The notes: generated by a model not told the origin, from the sequence alone. Shown: positions 48,146 to 57,383, counted from the first letter of the stretch. The stretch is 64,000 nucleotides of DNA from Silvimonas terrae (GCF_014202765.1 NZ_JACHHN010000005.1:1-64000); one strand, 5' to 3'. Numbers and translations are program-made.

Positions 48146-49087
48146 ATGTCTGTTTTCACTACTGTTACGCCGGATGATCTGGCGCCCTTTCTGAAACGCT
48201 ATTGCATCGGCCAGCTGGTCGAGCTTAAAGGCATTGCTGCGGGCGTCACCAATACCAATTTCTTTGTGACCACCACGCATGGTCGCTACGTACTGACATT
48301 GTTCGAGACCTTGCAGGCCGAAGAACTGCCGTACTACGTGAACCTGCTGGCGCATCTGGCCCACCACGGCATTGCTTCTGCCGCACCCATTGCCAATCTG
48401 GATGATCAGTACGTCGATACGCTGAACGGCAAGCCGACGCTACTGGTCACCTGCCTGCCCGGCAAAGTAGCCGAACACCCCAACACCACACAATGCGCCG
48501 AAGTCGGTGAGATGCTGGCGCAAATGCACCTGGCATCACGCAGCTATGGTGGCTACATGAAAAACCCGCGCGGGGTGCAATGGTGGGCGGATACCGCCGC
48601 ACAGGTTGCCCCCTTCATGAGCGCCGCCGATGCCGATCTGCTGCGGGCCGAAGTCGCCCTGCAACAAACCACGGATTACCGGGCATTGCCGGCGGGCATG
48701 GTGCATGCCGACCTGTTTCGCGACAATGTGTTGATGGATGGCGACCGCGTTGGCGGCTTTATCGATTTTTACTACGCCTGCAACGACGCCTGGCTTTACG
48801 ACGTCGCCATTGCGCTGAACGACTGGTGTTCTACCGCAGACGGCGATATCGACGATGCCCGTGCCCGTGCCTTCCTCAAGGGTTACACCGGCGTACGCGA
48901 ACTGGATGCGGCAGAAAAAAGCGCGTGGCCGACCATGCTGCGCGGCGCGGCACTGCGGTTCTGGACATCCCGGCTGCTGGATTTTCACAAGCCCGCCAGC
49001 GGCGAGATGACCTTCGCCAAAGACCCGACCCACTTCCAGCGCGTGATTGAACACCACATCCGCCGCCAGGATTTCTGGCTGAGCTGA
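48146..49087 (+). CDS. thrB: Homoserine kinase, type II (choline-kinase fold)
   Basis: Phosphorylates homoserine on the threonine pathway. 313 residues of the ThrB form used by pseudomonads and betaproteobacteria, not the GHMP form. The Brenner-type motif MVHADLFRDNVLMDGDRV and the metal site GGFIDFYYACND are both intact. LKGIAAGVTNTNFFV marks the start. The ECF sigma gene follows after 5 bp. Confidence 0.94.
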   Translation: MSVFTTVTPDDLAPFLKRYCIGQLVELKGIAAGVTNTNFFVTTTHGRYVLTLFETLQAEELPYYVNLLAHLAHHGIASAAPIANLDDQYVDTLNGKPTLLVTCLPGKVAEHPNTTQCAEVGEMLAQMHLASRSYGGYMKNPRGVQWWADTAAQVAPFMSAADADLLRAEVALQQTTDYRALPAGMVHADLFRDNVLMDGDRVGGFIDFYYACNDAWLYDVAIALNDWCSTADGDIDDARARAFLKGYTGVRELDAAEKSAWPTMLRGAALRFWTSRLLDFHKPASGEMTFAKDPTHFQRVIEHHIRRQDFWLS

Positions 49088-49092
49088 TCACC

Positions 49093-49665
49093 ATGTCCTT
49101 AGCCGAATCGCTCCACGCACTACGCCCGGATCTCTTGCGGTACGCGCGCTATCAGTTGGGCGATGACACCAGCGCAGAAGATGCCGTGCAGGAAACCTTG
49201 CTGGCGGCGCTGGAAAAACCCGAATCGTTCAGCGGGCAATCCAGCTTGCGGACCTGGGTGACGGCCATCCTTAAATTCAAGGTGATTGACGTGCAGCGGC
49301 GGCGCTACAAAGACCCGCTGCATATCCACCCGCAGCTGGACGAAGAAAACGACCTCTCGGACTTCGACACATTGTTCGACAAGACCGGTCACTGGGGCAG
49401 TGAAGGCCCGCGCCACTGGTCTCACCCGGATGCCAGTCTGCAGGACAAACAGTTCTGGAGTACCTTTGAAGCCTGTCGCAAGGCCATGCCGGCACGCACC
49501 GCGCTGGTTTTTTGCCTGCGCGAGATTACCGGACTGGAAATCGAGGCGATCTGTCAGCAATTGGAGATCACCACGACTAATTGCTCAGTACTGTTGTACC
49601 GCGCCCGCATGGCGTTGCGTTTGTGTCTGCAAAAAAACTGGTTTGATGACGAGGTAGCCGGGTGA
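49093..49665 (+). CDS. ECF-family sigma factor (neisserial sigma-E-like)
   Basis: 190 residues with region 2 (LRYARYQLGDDTSAEDAVQETLLAAL; SSLRTWVTAILKFKVIDVQRRR) and region 4 (ALVFCLREITGLEIEAICQQLEITTTNCSVLLYRARMALR). The long inter-region stretch (about 80-125) matches the type found with small zinc anti-sigma factors. It should direct RNA polymerase to an envelope or oxidative-stress regulon. It begins 5 bp after thrB. Confidence 0.9.
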   Translation: MSLAESLHALRPDLLRYARYQLGDDTSAEDAVQETLLAALEKPESFSGQSSLRTWVTAILKFKVIDVQRRRYKDPLHIHPQLDEENDLSDFDTLFDKTGHWGSEGPRHWSHPDASLQDKQFWSTFEACRKAMPARTALVFCLREITGLEIEAICQQLEITTTNCSVLLYRARMALRLCLQKNWFDDEVAG

Positions 49666-49693
49666 TGCCCGCTATCCAGAAGGAATATCCATA

Positions 49694-49885
49694 ATGTTTG
49701 GCGCCTGCCGGCAAGCGAGCCGCTTGCTGTCCAAGTCTCAGGACATGCCACTGACCCTGGGTGAGCACATGAAGCTGCGCTACCACCTGGCCCTGTGCGA
49801 CAAATGCCGCGAGTTTTCCCGGCAACTGGGATTGTTGCGCCGGTTTGCTCGCCAGGGTGACGAACAAGCCCAGTCTGACGCTTGA
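49694..49885 (+). CDS. ZAS-type zinc anti-sigma factor (MseR-like)
   Basis: 63 residues. The zinc motif is HLALCDKC (HxxxCxxC), the ZAS signature, in a short helical protein. The 28-bp gap after the ECF gene and AAGGAA before the ATG argue for co-expression. In Neisseria the equivalent pair (sigma-E and MseR) controls methionine sulfoxide reductase; that assignment here is by analogy. Confidence 0.85.
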   Translation: MFGACRQASRLLSKSQDMPLTLGEHMKLRYHLALCDKCREFSRQLGLLRRFARQGDEQAQSDA

Positions 49886-49933
49886 TGTACCGCTGCCTTG
49901 ACGGGCATCTGACCGCTTTATCCAGAGGTTCCC

Positions 49934-51337
49934 ATGTCTGAATCCCACCCCTTGCTGGCAGAGCTTGCCACCTTGCTTGACCCCGCTGGCATTCTCATTG
50001 GTGATGCGACTGAAGGCTACATGATCGACGGCCGCCGTCGTTACCACGGCCGCAACCTGGCGGTGATCCGCCCGCGCAGCACCGAAGAAACCGCCGCCGT
50101 GGTCAAAGCCTGCGCCCGCCACAAAGTGCCCATGGTGCCGCAGGGTGGCAATACCAGCCTGTGTGGTGCGGCTACGCCGGACGAGAGTGGCCACAGCGTG
50201 GTCATCAGCATGGAACGCATGAACCGGGTACTGGCGGTAGATGAGGGTAACAACACGATCACGGCCCAGGCTGGCGCCATTATTGCCGATCTGCAAAACG
50301 CAGCGCTTGATGCCAAACGTTTGTTCCCGGCCGACTGGGGGGCCAAGGGATCGGCCCGCGTGGGTGGCGCGCTGGGTACCAATGCCGGCGGCTTGAACGT
50401 ACTGCGTTACGGCAATATGCGGGAACTGACGCTGGGTCTGGAAGTGGTGCTGGCAGATGGGCGCATCTGGAACGGTCTTAGAGGGCTGCGCAAGGACAAT
50501 ACCGGTTACGACCTCAAGCAACTGTTCATTGCCTCTGAAGGCACGCTGGGTATCATTACCGGCGCGACCTTCAAACTGTTCCCGCTGCCCACCGCGCAAT
50601 CCACCGCGTTGATCCCGGTGGCCGACCCGCAAGGCGCGGTAGACCTGTTGCGCGGTCTGCAGCATGAACTGGGCGATCGGGTCACCTCATTCGAGCTGAT
50701 CTCCCGCCGCTGCTGGGAATTACTGGCCCAATACTGCCCGGAACTGCCCAAGCCCTTTGCAGAACTGCCGCAATGGAGCGTGCTGGCCGAAGTCTCTGAC
50801 GGCGGCGCGGATGATCACTTGCTGGATCGTTTTGCCGACGCTCTGGATCACCTTGGCTGCGCTGACAACGCGCTGGTGGCGCAAAGCCGCTCTGACGCCA
50901 ACGACTTCTGGACGCTGCGTGAAGCCATTCCGGAAGCGCAAAAGCGCAAAGGCGTGAGTATCAAGCAGGATATTGGCGTCCCCACTTCGGCGTTCCCACA
51001 GTTTCTGCAAGAGGCTCAGGCCGCACTCAAAACCGGGTTTGGCGAGGCCGATATCATCGCCTTTGGTCACTTGGGCGACGGCAATCTGCACTACAACGTA
51101 TTTCTGTCCGATGTCTCCAGCGGCGTGTACCAACATGAAGCACGGATCAACGACATTGTGTACGAGATCGTGCAGCGTCATGGCGGTACAATCTCGGCCG
51201 AACATGGTATCGGCCAGCTCAAGCGCAATCTGTTGCCGCACTACCGCAGCGATGTGGAAATGGCATTGATGCGCCAGATCAAGACCGCGCTGGACCCCGA
51301 TAACCTGATGAACCCTGGCAAGCTGCTGGCCGATTGA
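49934..51337 (+). CDS. FAD-linked oxidase, D-2-hydroxyacid dehydrogenase type
   Basis: 467 residues. The PCMH-type FAD domain has VIRPRSTEETAAVVKAC, PQGGNTSLCG and GGALGTNAGGLNVLRYGNMREL. The C-terminal oxidase domain has GHLGDGNLHYNV and SAEHGIGQLKRNLL. This is the GlcD/D-2-hydroxyglutarate dehydrogenase branch; the substrate is a D-2-hydroxy acid not further defined. It follows the anti-sigma gene by 48 bp. Confidence 0.88.
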   Translation: MSESHPLLAELATLLDPAGILIGDATEGYMIDGRRRYHGRNLAVIRPRSTEETAAVVKACARHKVPMVPQGGNTSLCGAATPDESGHSVVISMERMNRVLAVDEGNNTITAQAGAIIADLQNAALDAKRLFPADWGAKGSARVGGALGTNAGGLNVLRYGNMRELTLGLEVVLADGRIWNGLRGLRKDNTGYDLKQLFIASEGTLGIITGATFKLFPLPTAQSTALIPVADPQGAVDLLRGLQHELGDRVTSFELISRRCWELLAQYCPELPKPFAELPQWSVLAEVSDGGADDHLLDRFADALDHLGCADNALVAQSRSDANDFWTLREAIPEAQKRKGVSIKQDIGVPTSAFPQFLQEAQAALKTGFGEADIIAFGHLGDGNLHYNVFLSDVSSGVYQHEARINDIVYEIVQRHGGTISAEHGIGQLKRNLLPHYRSDVEMALMRQIKTALDPDNLMNPGKLLAD

Positions 51338-51395
51338 TCCCTACCCGGATCAACCCCGCCGGCCATGCCCCCCAATTGACCCTTTGGTGCCCGCA

Positions 51396-52526
51396 ATGCT
51401 GACTCTCTCTACCGCTTTTGACTCTGGCGCAATCGACGTCATTGATCTGGCTGATCATGCCAACATCCGCCTGAACCTGCGGCCCGACAACGCCTCTGAA
51501 TTCAAACAATGGTTCCACTTTCGCCTTGCCGGAACCGCGTTTCGGGAATGCGTGATCCACATTGAAAACGCCGGTCAGTCTGCCTATCCCGGAGGCTGGG
51601 ATGGCTACAGCGCGCGCGCGTCTTACGACGGCATTGAGTGGTTCTGCGTACCGACCGAATACGAAAACGGTGTGCTGACCATCCGCCACCAGCCGCAACG
51701 CGACATGGTGTACTACGCCTATTTCGAACCGTATTCGTGGGAACGGCACCTGCAAATGCTGGGCCACGCCCAGTACTCACCGGATTGCGTAGTGCGCGAA
51801 CTGGGCCAGACCATCGACGGCCGCCCGCTGGATTTGCTGCGCATCGGCACGCCAGAAGCCGGCAAACACAAGGTCTGGGTCATTGCACGCCAGCATCCCG
51901 GCGAAACCATGGCCGAATGGTGCGCAGAAGGTGTGATCGGCAGCCTGCTGGACCCGCAACACGCCGTGGGTCGGGCCCTGTTGAACAAAGCGGTGTTCTA
52001 CGTTGTGCCCAACATGAATCCGGACGGCGCCGTGCGTGGCAACCTGCGCACCAATGCCGCAGGCACCAACCTGAACCGCGCCTGGCAGGCGCCAAGTATG
52101 GAAACCAGCCCGGAGGTATTCCTGGTGCGCCAGGCTATGCAAGAGATCGGCGTGGATGCCTTTTTCGATCTGCATGGCGACGAAAGCATTCCGCACAACT
52201 TTGTCGCCGGCTGCGATGACAACCCGTCATTCTCAGCACATCAGCGCAGCCTGGAAGAAGCCTTCAAGCAACTGTGGGTGGCCGTTTCGCCGGATTTCCA
52301 GACCGAGTACGGCTACGGCCCCAGCCAGTTTGGCCCGGAAACCCTGACCCTGGCGACCAACTGGGTGGGCGACCATTTCGGTTGCCTGGCATTCACGCTG
52401 GAAATGCCCTTCAAGGACACCGCCCATCATCCAGAACCCGATGTAGGCTGGAACGGCGAGCGCTCACTGCAACTGGGCGCGTCCATGCTGACCGCGCTCA
52501 ACGGCGTGATCAGTCGCCTGCGCTGA
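51396..52526 (+). CDS. M14-family cytosolic carboxypeptidase
   Basis: 376 residues. An N-terminal beta-rich domain of about 120 residues precedes the zinc peptidase. Zinc ligands are in ARQHPGETMAEW (HxxE) and in FDLHGDES (His). NMNPDGAVRGNLRTNAAGTNLNRAW is the substrate-binding block, and the catalytic glutamate is probably in FTLEMPFKD. It matches the AGBL/Nna-like bacterial subgroup. The natural peptide is unknown. Confidence 0.9.
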   Translation: MLTLSTAFDSGAIDVIDLADHANIRLNLRPDNASEFKQWFHFRLAGTAFRECVIHIENAGQSAYPGGWDGYSARASYDGIEWFCVPTEYENGVLTIRHQPQRDMVYYAYFEPYSWERHLQMLGHAQYSPDCVVRELGQTIDGRPLDLLRIGTPEAGKHKVWVIARQHPGETMAEWCAEGVIGSLLDPQHAVGRALLNKAVFYVVPNMNPDGAVRGNLRTNAAGTNLNRAWQAPSMETSPEVFLVRQAMQEIGVDAFFDLHGDESIPHNFVAGCDDNPSFSAHQRSLEEAFKQLWVAVSPDFQTEYGYGPSQFGPETLTLATNWVGDHFGCLAFTLEMPFKDTAHHPEPDVGWNGERSLQLGASMLTALNGVISRLR

Positions 52527-52548
52527 GGGTTCGAAGACACTCGCCAAC

Positions 52549-52578
52549 ACAACCCGGTCTCGCGCCGGGTTGTTTTTT
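52549..52578 (+). terminator. Terminator after the carboxypeptidase
   Basis: CAACCCGG / CCGGGTTG stem with a 7-nt loop and six T. Confidence 0.87.
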
Positions 52579-52673
52579 GCCTGGCCTGTCTATTCAACGT
52601 GCCAACCAGCCGGCTGCATCGTTTCGCAATGCCCGGGCCGCCTACACTGGCGCAGTTGATCCGGGGCCTTGCC

Positions 52674-53576
52674 ATGCCACTACCTGAACATTTGCTTCCC
52701 CTTGCCACCCGTTTTCTGGGTGGCATACCGCTGGATGCCGCAAAGATAGACGGCTTTTACGCCGAGGTCTGGTTATTGCGCGGCCCACAACAACGTCAGG
52801 TGGTACTCAAATGCTTTCGTCAGCCAGGAAATGCTTCACGTGAAACATTGGCGCTGCACACGCTGCGCGCAGCGGGCGGCGCGGTATTGCCGCAGGTGTT
52901 GGGCAAAGGTCTGGATGAAACCGGGCGTGAAGTATTGGTGCTGGAACGGCTGGATGGCGTGGACGCCTGTGCCGCCATCCAGTCACCAGAGGCAATGACG
53001 CGCTTTGCGGATCGCGTCACCGACATTTTGCTGCATTGGCACGGTGTGACATCGCCGTTGGGTTTTCAGGACATCGACGGCAGCTTCCGGCCCGGCTTTG
53101 TGCCAAGCTGGCAGCGCTTCGCGCAAGACCGGCTGGCGTGGCTATTCAGTGCTGCGGGCGAGGCCCGGACGACCTTACCCATGCGCCAGCACTTTGAGCG
53201 CATCTGGCGCATTGCAGATGCACTGGTCAGGCCCCTGGCGGACGATATTTCATCTTTGATTCACGACGACTGCCACGCCAGCAATTTTCTGGCCGATCCG
53301 CTGACGCAAACACTCACCGCGGTGATCGACCCCAACCATGCCCGCTTTGCGCATCGAGAGTTTGATCTGTTTCATCTGAACGATGCCCGCCCCGAGTTCC
53401 GGTTGCTGGAAACCTATCTGGAAAAGCACCCTGCCGCACCAGGCTTTGGCGCCCGCCGCTACTTGTTCAGCCTGTTTGATGATCTCAAGCATGTGCAATA
53501 CACCGGCTGGTTTGACCATGACTGGTTTATGCGCAAGTTTGCGCAGTTTGATGAAGCACGCGCGCGCGTGGCCTGA
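52674..53576 (+). CDS. Phosphotransferase-family protein (APH-like fold)
   Basis: 300 residues. The catalytic loop LIHDDCHASNFLADP (HDxxHxxN) and the metal site AVIDPNHARFAHREFD are both intact. They place it in the aminoglycoside-phosphotransferase/fructosamine-kinase fold. The substrate is unknown and no drug-resistance role is implied. I chose the ATG at 52674. An ATG at 52629 and one at 52599 are possible, so the N-terminus is uncertain. Confidence 0.8.
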   Translation: MPLPEHLLPLATRFLGGIPLDAAKIDGFYAEVWLLRGPQQRQVVLKCFRQPGNASRETLALHTLRAAGGAVLPQVLGKGLDETGREVLVLERLDGVDACAAIQSPEAMTRFADRVTDILLHWHGVTSPLGFQDIDGSFRPGFVPSWQRFAQDRLAWLFSAAGEARTTLPMRQHFERIWRIADALVRPLADDISSLIHDDCHASNFLADPLTQTLTAVIDPNHARFAHREFDLFHLNDARPEFRLLETYLEKHPAAPGFGARRYLFSLFDDLKHVQYTGWFDHDWFMRKFAQFDEARARVA

Positions 53577-53588
53577 ACGGCGGGCAAC

Positions 53589-53617
53589 AAAAAAGGCACG
53601 CATAGCGTGCCTTTTTT
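53589..53617. terminator. Bidirectional terminator between the kinase-like gene and rpoH
   Basis: GGCACGC / GCGTGCC stem with an ATA loop and A and T runs. Confidence 0.9.
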
Positions 53618-53636
53618 CATCTGGTGCCGGATGGCA

Positions 53637-54491
53637 TCAAGCCATGGCCGGTTCCAGCGCGTCTTTCATCTTTTGCAGGGCCTTGGCCTCGATCTGGCGA
53701 ATACGCTCAGCCGACACGCTAAATTCAGCAGCCAGTTCATGCAGCGTGGTGCTGCCTTCATCGCCCAACCAGCGCGCTTCAATGATGCGGCGGCTGCGCG
53801 GGTCCAGCGTACCCAGCGCCTGCTGCAGACCTTCAGACTGCAAGCGGTCGTAAGACTGACGCTCCATCTGGCGCACCGGCTCATTGTCGCTATCAGCCAG
53901 CCAGTCGATCGGCGCGTAGCCGTCGTCATCGCCGTCTTCAGCCATCAGCGCAATGTCCTGCCCGGTCATCCGGGTTTCCATCTCGAAGACTTCTTCCGGC
54001 TTGACGCCCAGGTCATGCGCAATGACTTCGGCCTGAGCGCGGGTCAATGCAGCAAAACCGGTCTTCTTGGAACGCAGGTTGAAGAACAGCTTGCGCTGGG
54101 CCTTGGTGGTGGCAATGCGCACCAGACGCCAGTTACGCAGGATGTACTCGTGAATCTCGGCTTTGATCCAGTGCACGGCAAACGAGAACAGGCGCACACC
54201 GCGGGTCGGCTCGAACCGCTTCACGGCCTTCATGAGGCCAATGTTGCCTTCCTGAATCAGGTCTGCTTGCTGCAAACCGTAACCGGCATAACCACGCGCA
54301 ATGGAAACCACAACGCGCAGATGGGACATCACCAGCTGGCCAGCGGCTTCCAGGTCGTTGTCATGGCGGTAGCGATTTGCCAGATCGATCTCTTGCTCGT
54401 GCGTGAGCATGGGCATGGCATTGACTCGCTGGATATAGCTCTCAATGCTGTCGCCACCCGTGATCACCGGCAATGCAACGCTGTCTACCAT
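53637..54491 (-). CDS. rpoH: RNA polymerase sigma-32 (heat shock)
   Basis: 284 residues. Region 2 reads GNIGLMKAVKRFEPTRGVRLFSFAVHWIKAEIHEYIL, interrupted here only for description. The RpoH box is QRKLFFNLRSKK. Region 4 ends RIRQIEAKALQKMK. It directs transcription of chaperone and protease genes. AGGAGA precedes the ATG. A perfect CIRCE site lies 52-78 bp upstream, so HrcA is likely to control it. It follows ftsX on the same strand after 207 bp. Confidence 0.97.
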   Translation of the reverse strand: MVDSVALPVITGGDSIESYIQRVNAMPMLTHEQEIDLANRYRHDNDLEAAGQLVMSHLRVVVSIARGYAGYGLQQADLIQEGNIGLMKAVKRFEPTRGVRLFSFAVHWIKAEIHEYILRNWRLVRIATTKAQRKLFFNLRSKKTGFAALTRAQAEVIAHDLGVKPEEVFEMETRMTGQDIALMAEDGDDDGYAPIDWLADSDNEPVRQMERQSYDRLQSEGLQQALGTLDPRSRRIIEARWLGDEGSTTLHELAAEFSVSAERIRQIEAKALQKMKDALEPAMA

Positions 54492-54542
54492 GAATTTTCT
54501 CCTGTGTTACTCCGCGCCGTTCTCAAACGACGACGCTGGATA

Positions 54543-54569
54543 TTAGCACTCCATACCTCAGAGTGCTAA
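54543..54569. promoter_or_regulatory. CIRCE operator upstream of rpoH
   Basis: TTAGCACTC, nine bases, GAGTGCTAA: an exact match to the HrcA operator consensus. Confidence 0.9.
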
Positions 54570-54647
54570 CCGAACAAAAAGTTCTTATGAATTCAAGCAC
54601 ACACGCGATGTTGTTGCACGGCAATATTTTCAATGCTTCCGATAGAT

Positions 54648-54663
54648 TAGACCAATCGGTCTA
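54648..54663. promoter_or_regulatory. TetR-type operator, orphan
   Basis: TAGACC, AATC, GGTCTA: a perfect 16-bp inverted repeat of the NemR/LmrA-like form. No TetR gene lies beside it. Confidence 0.5.
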
Positions 54664-54698
54664 TTTCCGACAAGCGGTAGCAATCAGCGGCAATTCGC

Positions 54699-55604
54699 TT
54701 AGCGAAATTGCCGCAAATGGCGGCCCACTGCCAGCGAAGCACCCAACAGACACAACAGCGTGGTGACTGCCAGTGTCACCAGCACCACGCGCCAGTCTGC
54801 CAGGGCCAGACTGAATTGTTGCCCATAACTTTTAGCCAGCGCCTCTACCGCAGGATTGAGCCACGTCCGTGCCGCCCAGACGATAGCGCAGGCCAGCAAG
54901 CCGCCCAGCACACCCTGCAACGCGGCAAAGTACACAAAGGGGCGGCGGATAAAAGCATCGGTGGCGCCGATCAGTTTGGCGACCTCAATCTCATCTTTGC
55001 GGGTCAGAATCTGCAGGCGGATGGCGTTACCGGTAATCAGCACCAGCGCCACCGCTAGCAGTACCAGCACGATCTCCAGCAAGGCTTTACCGACCACGAT
55101 CAGTTGTTGCAGACGTCTGGCCCAGGCCGAATCCAGTTGTACCTGTTCTACGCCGCTGGAGGTAGTCAGCTCCTTCTGCAATGCTTCGAGGGAATCCGCC
55201 GACGCATCCGTGCTGGCCGTCAGGATGAACGTATCCGGCAGCGGGTTATCCGTGAGGCCCGCCAGCAAATCGCCGCCACCAACGCTGGCCTGCATCTGTT
55301 TGAGCGCTTCATCCTTGCCAATGAACTGCACTTTGGTCAGGCGCTTGTCGGTAGCAAGCCGCTGCTTGAGCTGGTTGATTTCATCTGCCGCCACGCTGGT
55401 GCGCAGGTAGACCGACAACTGCGGCTCAACCGGTAACTGGCCAATCACGCCTTGTGCGCTGGCAATCAACAGGTAAAAGCCCAGCGGGAACGCCGCCGCA
55501 ATGCCAATCACCAACAGGTTAAGCAGGCTGGAGAGCGGCGCGCGCAGCATGCCGCTTACGGTGCGGGTCAAGGCAATCCAGTTCAGACGGATCCAGTGTT
55601 TCAT
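54699..55604 (-). CDS. ftsX: Cell-division protein FtsX
   Basis: 301 residues with four helices: one near 25-47, a periplasmic loop of about 120 residues, then three near 165-295. RLQILTRKDEIEVAKLIGATDAFIRRPFVY is the cytoplasmic family signature. With FtsE it controls septal peptidoglycan amidases. It starts 10 bp after ftsE. Confidence 0.95.
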   Translation of the reverse strand: MKHWIRLNWIALTRTVSGMLRAPLSSLLNLLVIGIAAAFPLGFYLLIASAQGVIGQLPVEPQLSVYLRTSVAADEINQLKQRLATDKRLTKVQFIGKDEALKQMQASVGGGDLLAGLTDNPLPDTFILTASTDASADSLEALQKELTTSSGVEQVQLDSAWARRLQQLIVVGKALLEIVLVLLAVALVLITGNAIRLQILTRKDEIEVAKLIGATDAFIRRPFVYFAALQGVLGGLLACAIVWAARTWLNPAVEALAKSYGQQFSLALADWRVVLVTLAVTTLLCLLGASLAVGRHLRQFR

Positions 55605-55614
55605 GGCGCGATCC

Positions 55615-56268
55615 TCAGGCTGAGAACTGGCCGTTTTTCAGGCGCAGGATACGACGGCCGTAGTCGGCCATCAGGGTTTCATCGTGAGCGGAAATCACCA
55701 GCGTGACACCCACCTGGTGGAAGGATTTGAACAGCTCCAGGATGTCGTGGGCGTAATCACGATCCAGATTGGCAGTGGGTTCATCCGCCAGCAGGATGGA
55801 CGGCCGGTGGACCACGGCGCGGGCAATGCACAGCCGTTGCTGCTCGCCACCCGACAAGCTCACCGGGTTGAGCGCCTCTTTGCCGGCCAGGCCCACTTTA
55901 TCCAGCGCAGCTTGAACGCGGCGACGTGCTTCACGGTGATCAAAGCCAATGATATCCAGCGGCAGGCGCACGTTGTCGTACACGCTGCGGTCGTAAAGGA
56001 TTTTGTGGTCCTGGAAAATCAGCCCGATATGCCGGCGGGTATAAGGCAGGGACGCACGACGCATACGCGCCAGGTTCTGCCCGTTGACCAGCACCGCACC
56101 CGCCGTAGGACGTTCAATACCGGCAATGAGCTTGAGCAGCGTGGATTTGCCCGCGCCGGAGTGCCCGGCCAGGAAAACCAGTTCGCCATCTTCGATATCA
56201 AAACTGAGTTGTTTGACGGCATCAAAGCCGCCCGGATAACGCTTGGTGACTTGCTGGAACTGGATCAT
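55615..56268 (-). CDS. ftsE: Cell-division ATP-binding protein FtsE
   Basis: 217 residues. Walker A is FLAGHSGAGKSTLLKL, the ABC signature SLSGGEQQRLCIARA, and Walker B SILLADEPTANLD. It energises FtsX at the septum. ftsY precedes it by 32 bp and ftsX follows. Confidence 0.96.
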   Translation of the reverse strand: MIQFQQVTKRYPGGFDAVKQLSFDIEDGELVFLAGHSGAGKSTLLKLIAGIERPTAGAVLVNGQNLARMRRASLPYTRRHIGLIFQDHKILYDRSVYDNVRLPLDIIGFDHREARRRVQAALDKVGLAGKEALNPVSLSGGEQQRLCIARAVVHRPSILLADEPTANLDRDYAHDILELFKSFHQVGVTLVISAHDETLMADYGRRILRLKNGQFSA

Positions 56269-56300
56269 TCGTCGTCCGTAGTCAGGTGCCGGGAAAAATG

Positions 56301-57383
56301 TCAGTCAAATAAAGCGTCAATATAGTCTTTTGCCACAAACGGGCGCAGATCGTCGATGGTTTCACCCACACCGATAAAGCGCAACGGCACCGGGCGCTGC
56401 TTGGCAATGGCGGCAATGACGCCACCCTTGGCGGTACCATCAAGCTTGGTAAGCACAAGGCCGGTCAGGCCCAGCGCATCATCAAACGCCTTGACCTGGC
56501 TAACGGCGTTCTGGCCGGTGTTGGCGTCGATCACCAGCATGATTTCATGTGGGCCGGTCGGATCGGCCTTTTGCACCACGCGTTTGACCTTCTTGATTTC
56601 TTCCATCAAGTGCAACTGCGTCGGCAAACGGCCTGCGGTGTCGACGATGATCACATCGCAACCGCGCGCTTTGGCGGCGTTCACGGCGTCAAACGCGACG
56701 GCTGCGGCGTCGCCTGATTCTTGCGCGATCACCTGCACGCCGTTGCGCTGCCCCCATACCACCAGTTGTTCACGCGCGGCTGCACGGAAAGTATCGCCCG
56801 CCGCCAGCAGCACGTTGTGGCCCTGACCCTGGAAATACTTGGCCAGCTTGCCAATGCTGGTGGTCTTGCCTGCACCGTTCACACCCGCCACCATCAAGAT
56901 GAACGGCTTTTGCGGCGTGATCACCAGCGGTTGCTCCAACGGCTGGATCAGATCCTGCAGCGCTTCCTTGAGGGCCAGGCGCAACTCGGAGGCATCTTTC
57001 AGGCCACGCAATGACACACGGTCACGTACGTTCTTGAGCAGCGTGGTTGTGGCTTCCACACCCATATCGGCGGTCAGCAGCACGGTTTCCAGCTCGTCAT
57101 ACAGGTCTTCGTCAATCTGGCCGCCACCAAACAGGCCGGCCAGATTCTTGCCCAGCGTATCGCGGGTCTTGGCCAAACCGGCTTTCAGGCGGTCCGTCCA
57201 GGAGACTTTGGGTTTCTCCTGAGGCTGGGCGACTTCCTGCAACGGCGCGGGCGCCGGTGCAGGCTCTGCGGCGACAGGTTCTGGCCCGGGCGCGGGTTCT
57301 GGCGCAACCGGCGCATCGGTGACCGGCGCAGATTCAGGCGCGGCGGTGTCGGTTTTGGGTTTCTTGCGGAAAAAATCGAACAT
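56301..57383 (-). CDS. ftsY: Signal recognition particle receptor FtsY
   Basis: Targets ribosomes with nascent membrane proteins to SecYEG/YidC. 360 residues. A short Ala/Pro/Glu-rich A domain (about 10-60) precedes the NG GTPase: GVNGAGKTTSIGKLA (G1), DTAGRLPTQ (G3) and TKLDGTAKGG (G4). It is divergent from rsmD and leads ftsY-ftsE-ftsX-rpoH. Confidence 0.96.
   Translation of the reverse strand: MFDFFRKKPKTDTAAPESAPVTDAPVAPEPAPGPEPVAAEPAPAPAPLQEVAQPQEKPKVSWTDRLKAGLAKTRDTLGKNLAGLFGGGQIDEDLYDELETVLLTADMGVEATTTLLKNVRDRVSLRGLKDASELRLALKEALQDLIQPLEQPLVITPQKPFILMVAGVNGAGKTTSIGKLAKYFQGQGHNVLLAAGDTFRAAAREQLVVWGQRNGVQVIAQESGDAAAVAFDAVNAAKARGCDVIIVDTAGRLPTQLHLMEEIKKVKRVVQKADPTGPHEIMLVIDANTGQNAVSQVKAFDDALGLTGLVLTKLDGTAKGGVIAAIAKQRPVPLRFIGVGETIDDLRPFVAKDYIDALFD

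Noticed and set aside
54563-54766. 67-codon plus-strand frame over the rpoH-ftsX gap
   Set aside because: It starts inside the CIRCE site, ends antisense to ftsX and has no ribosome site.
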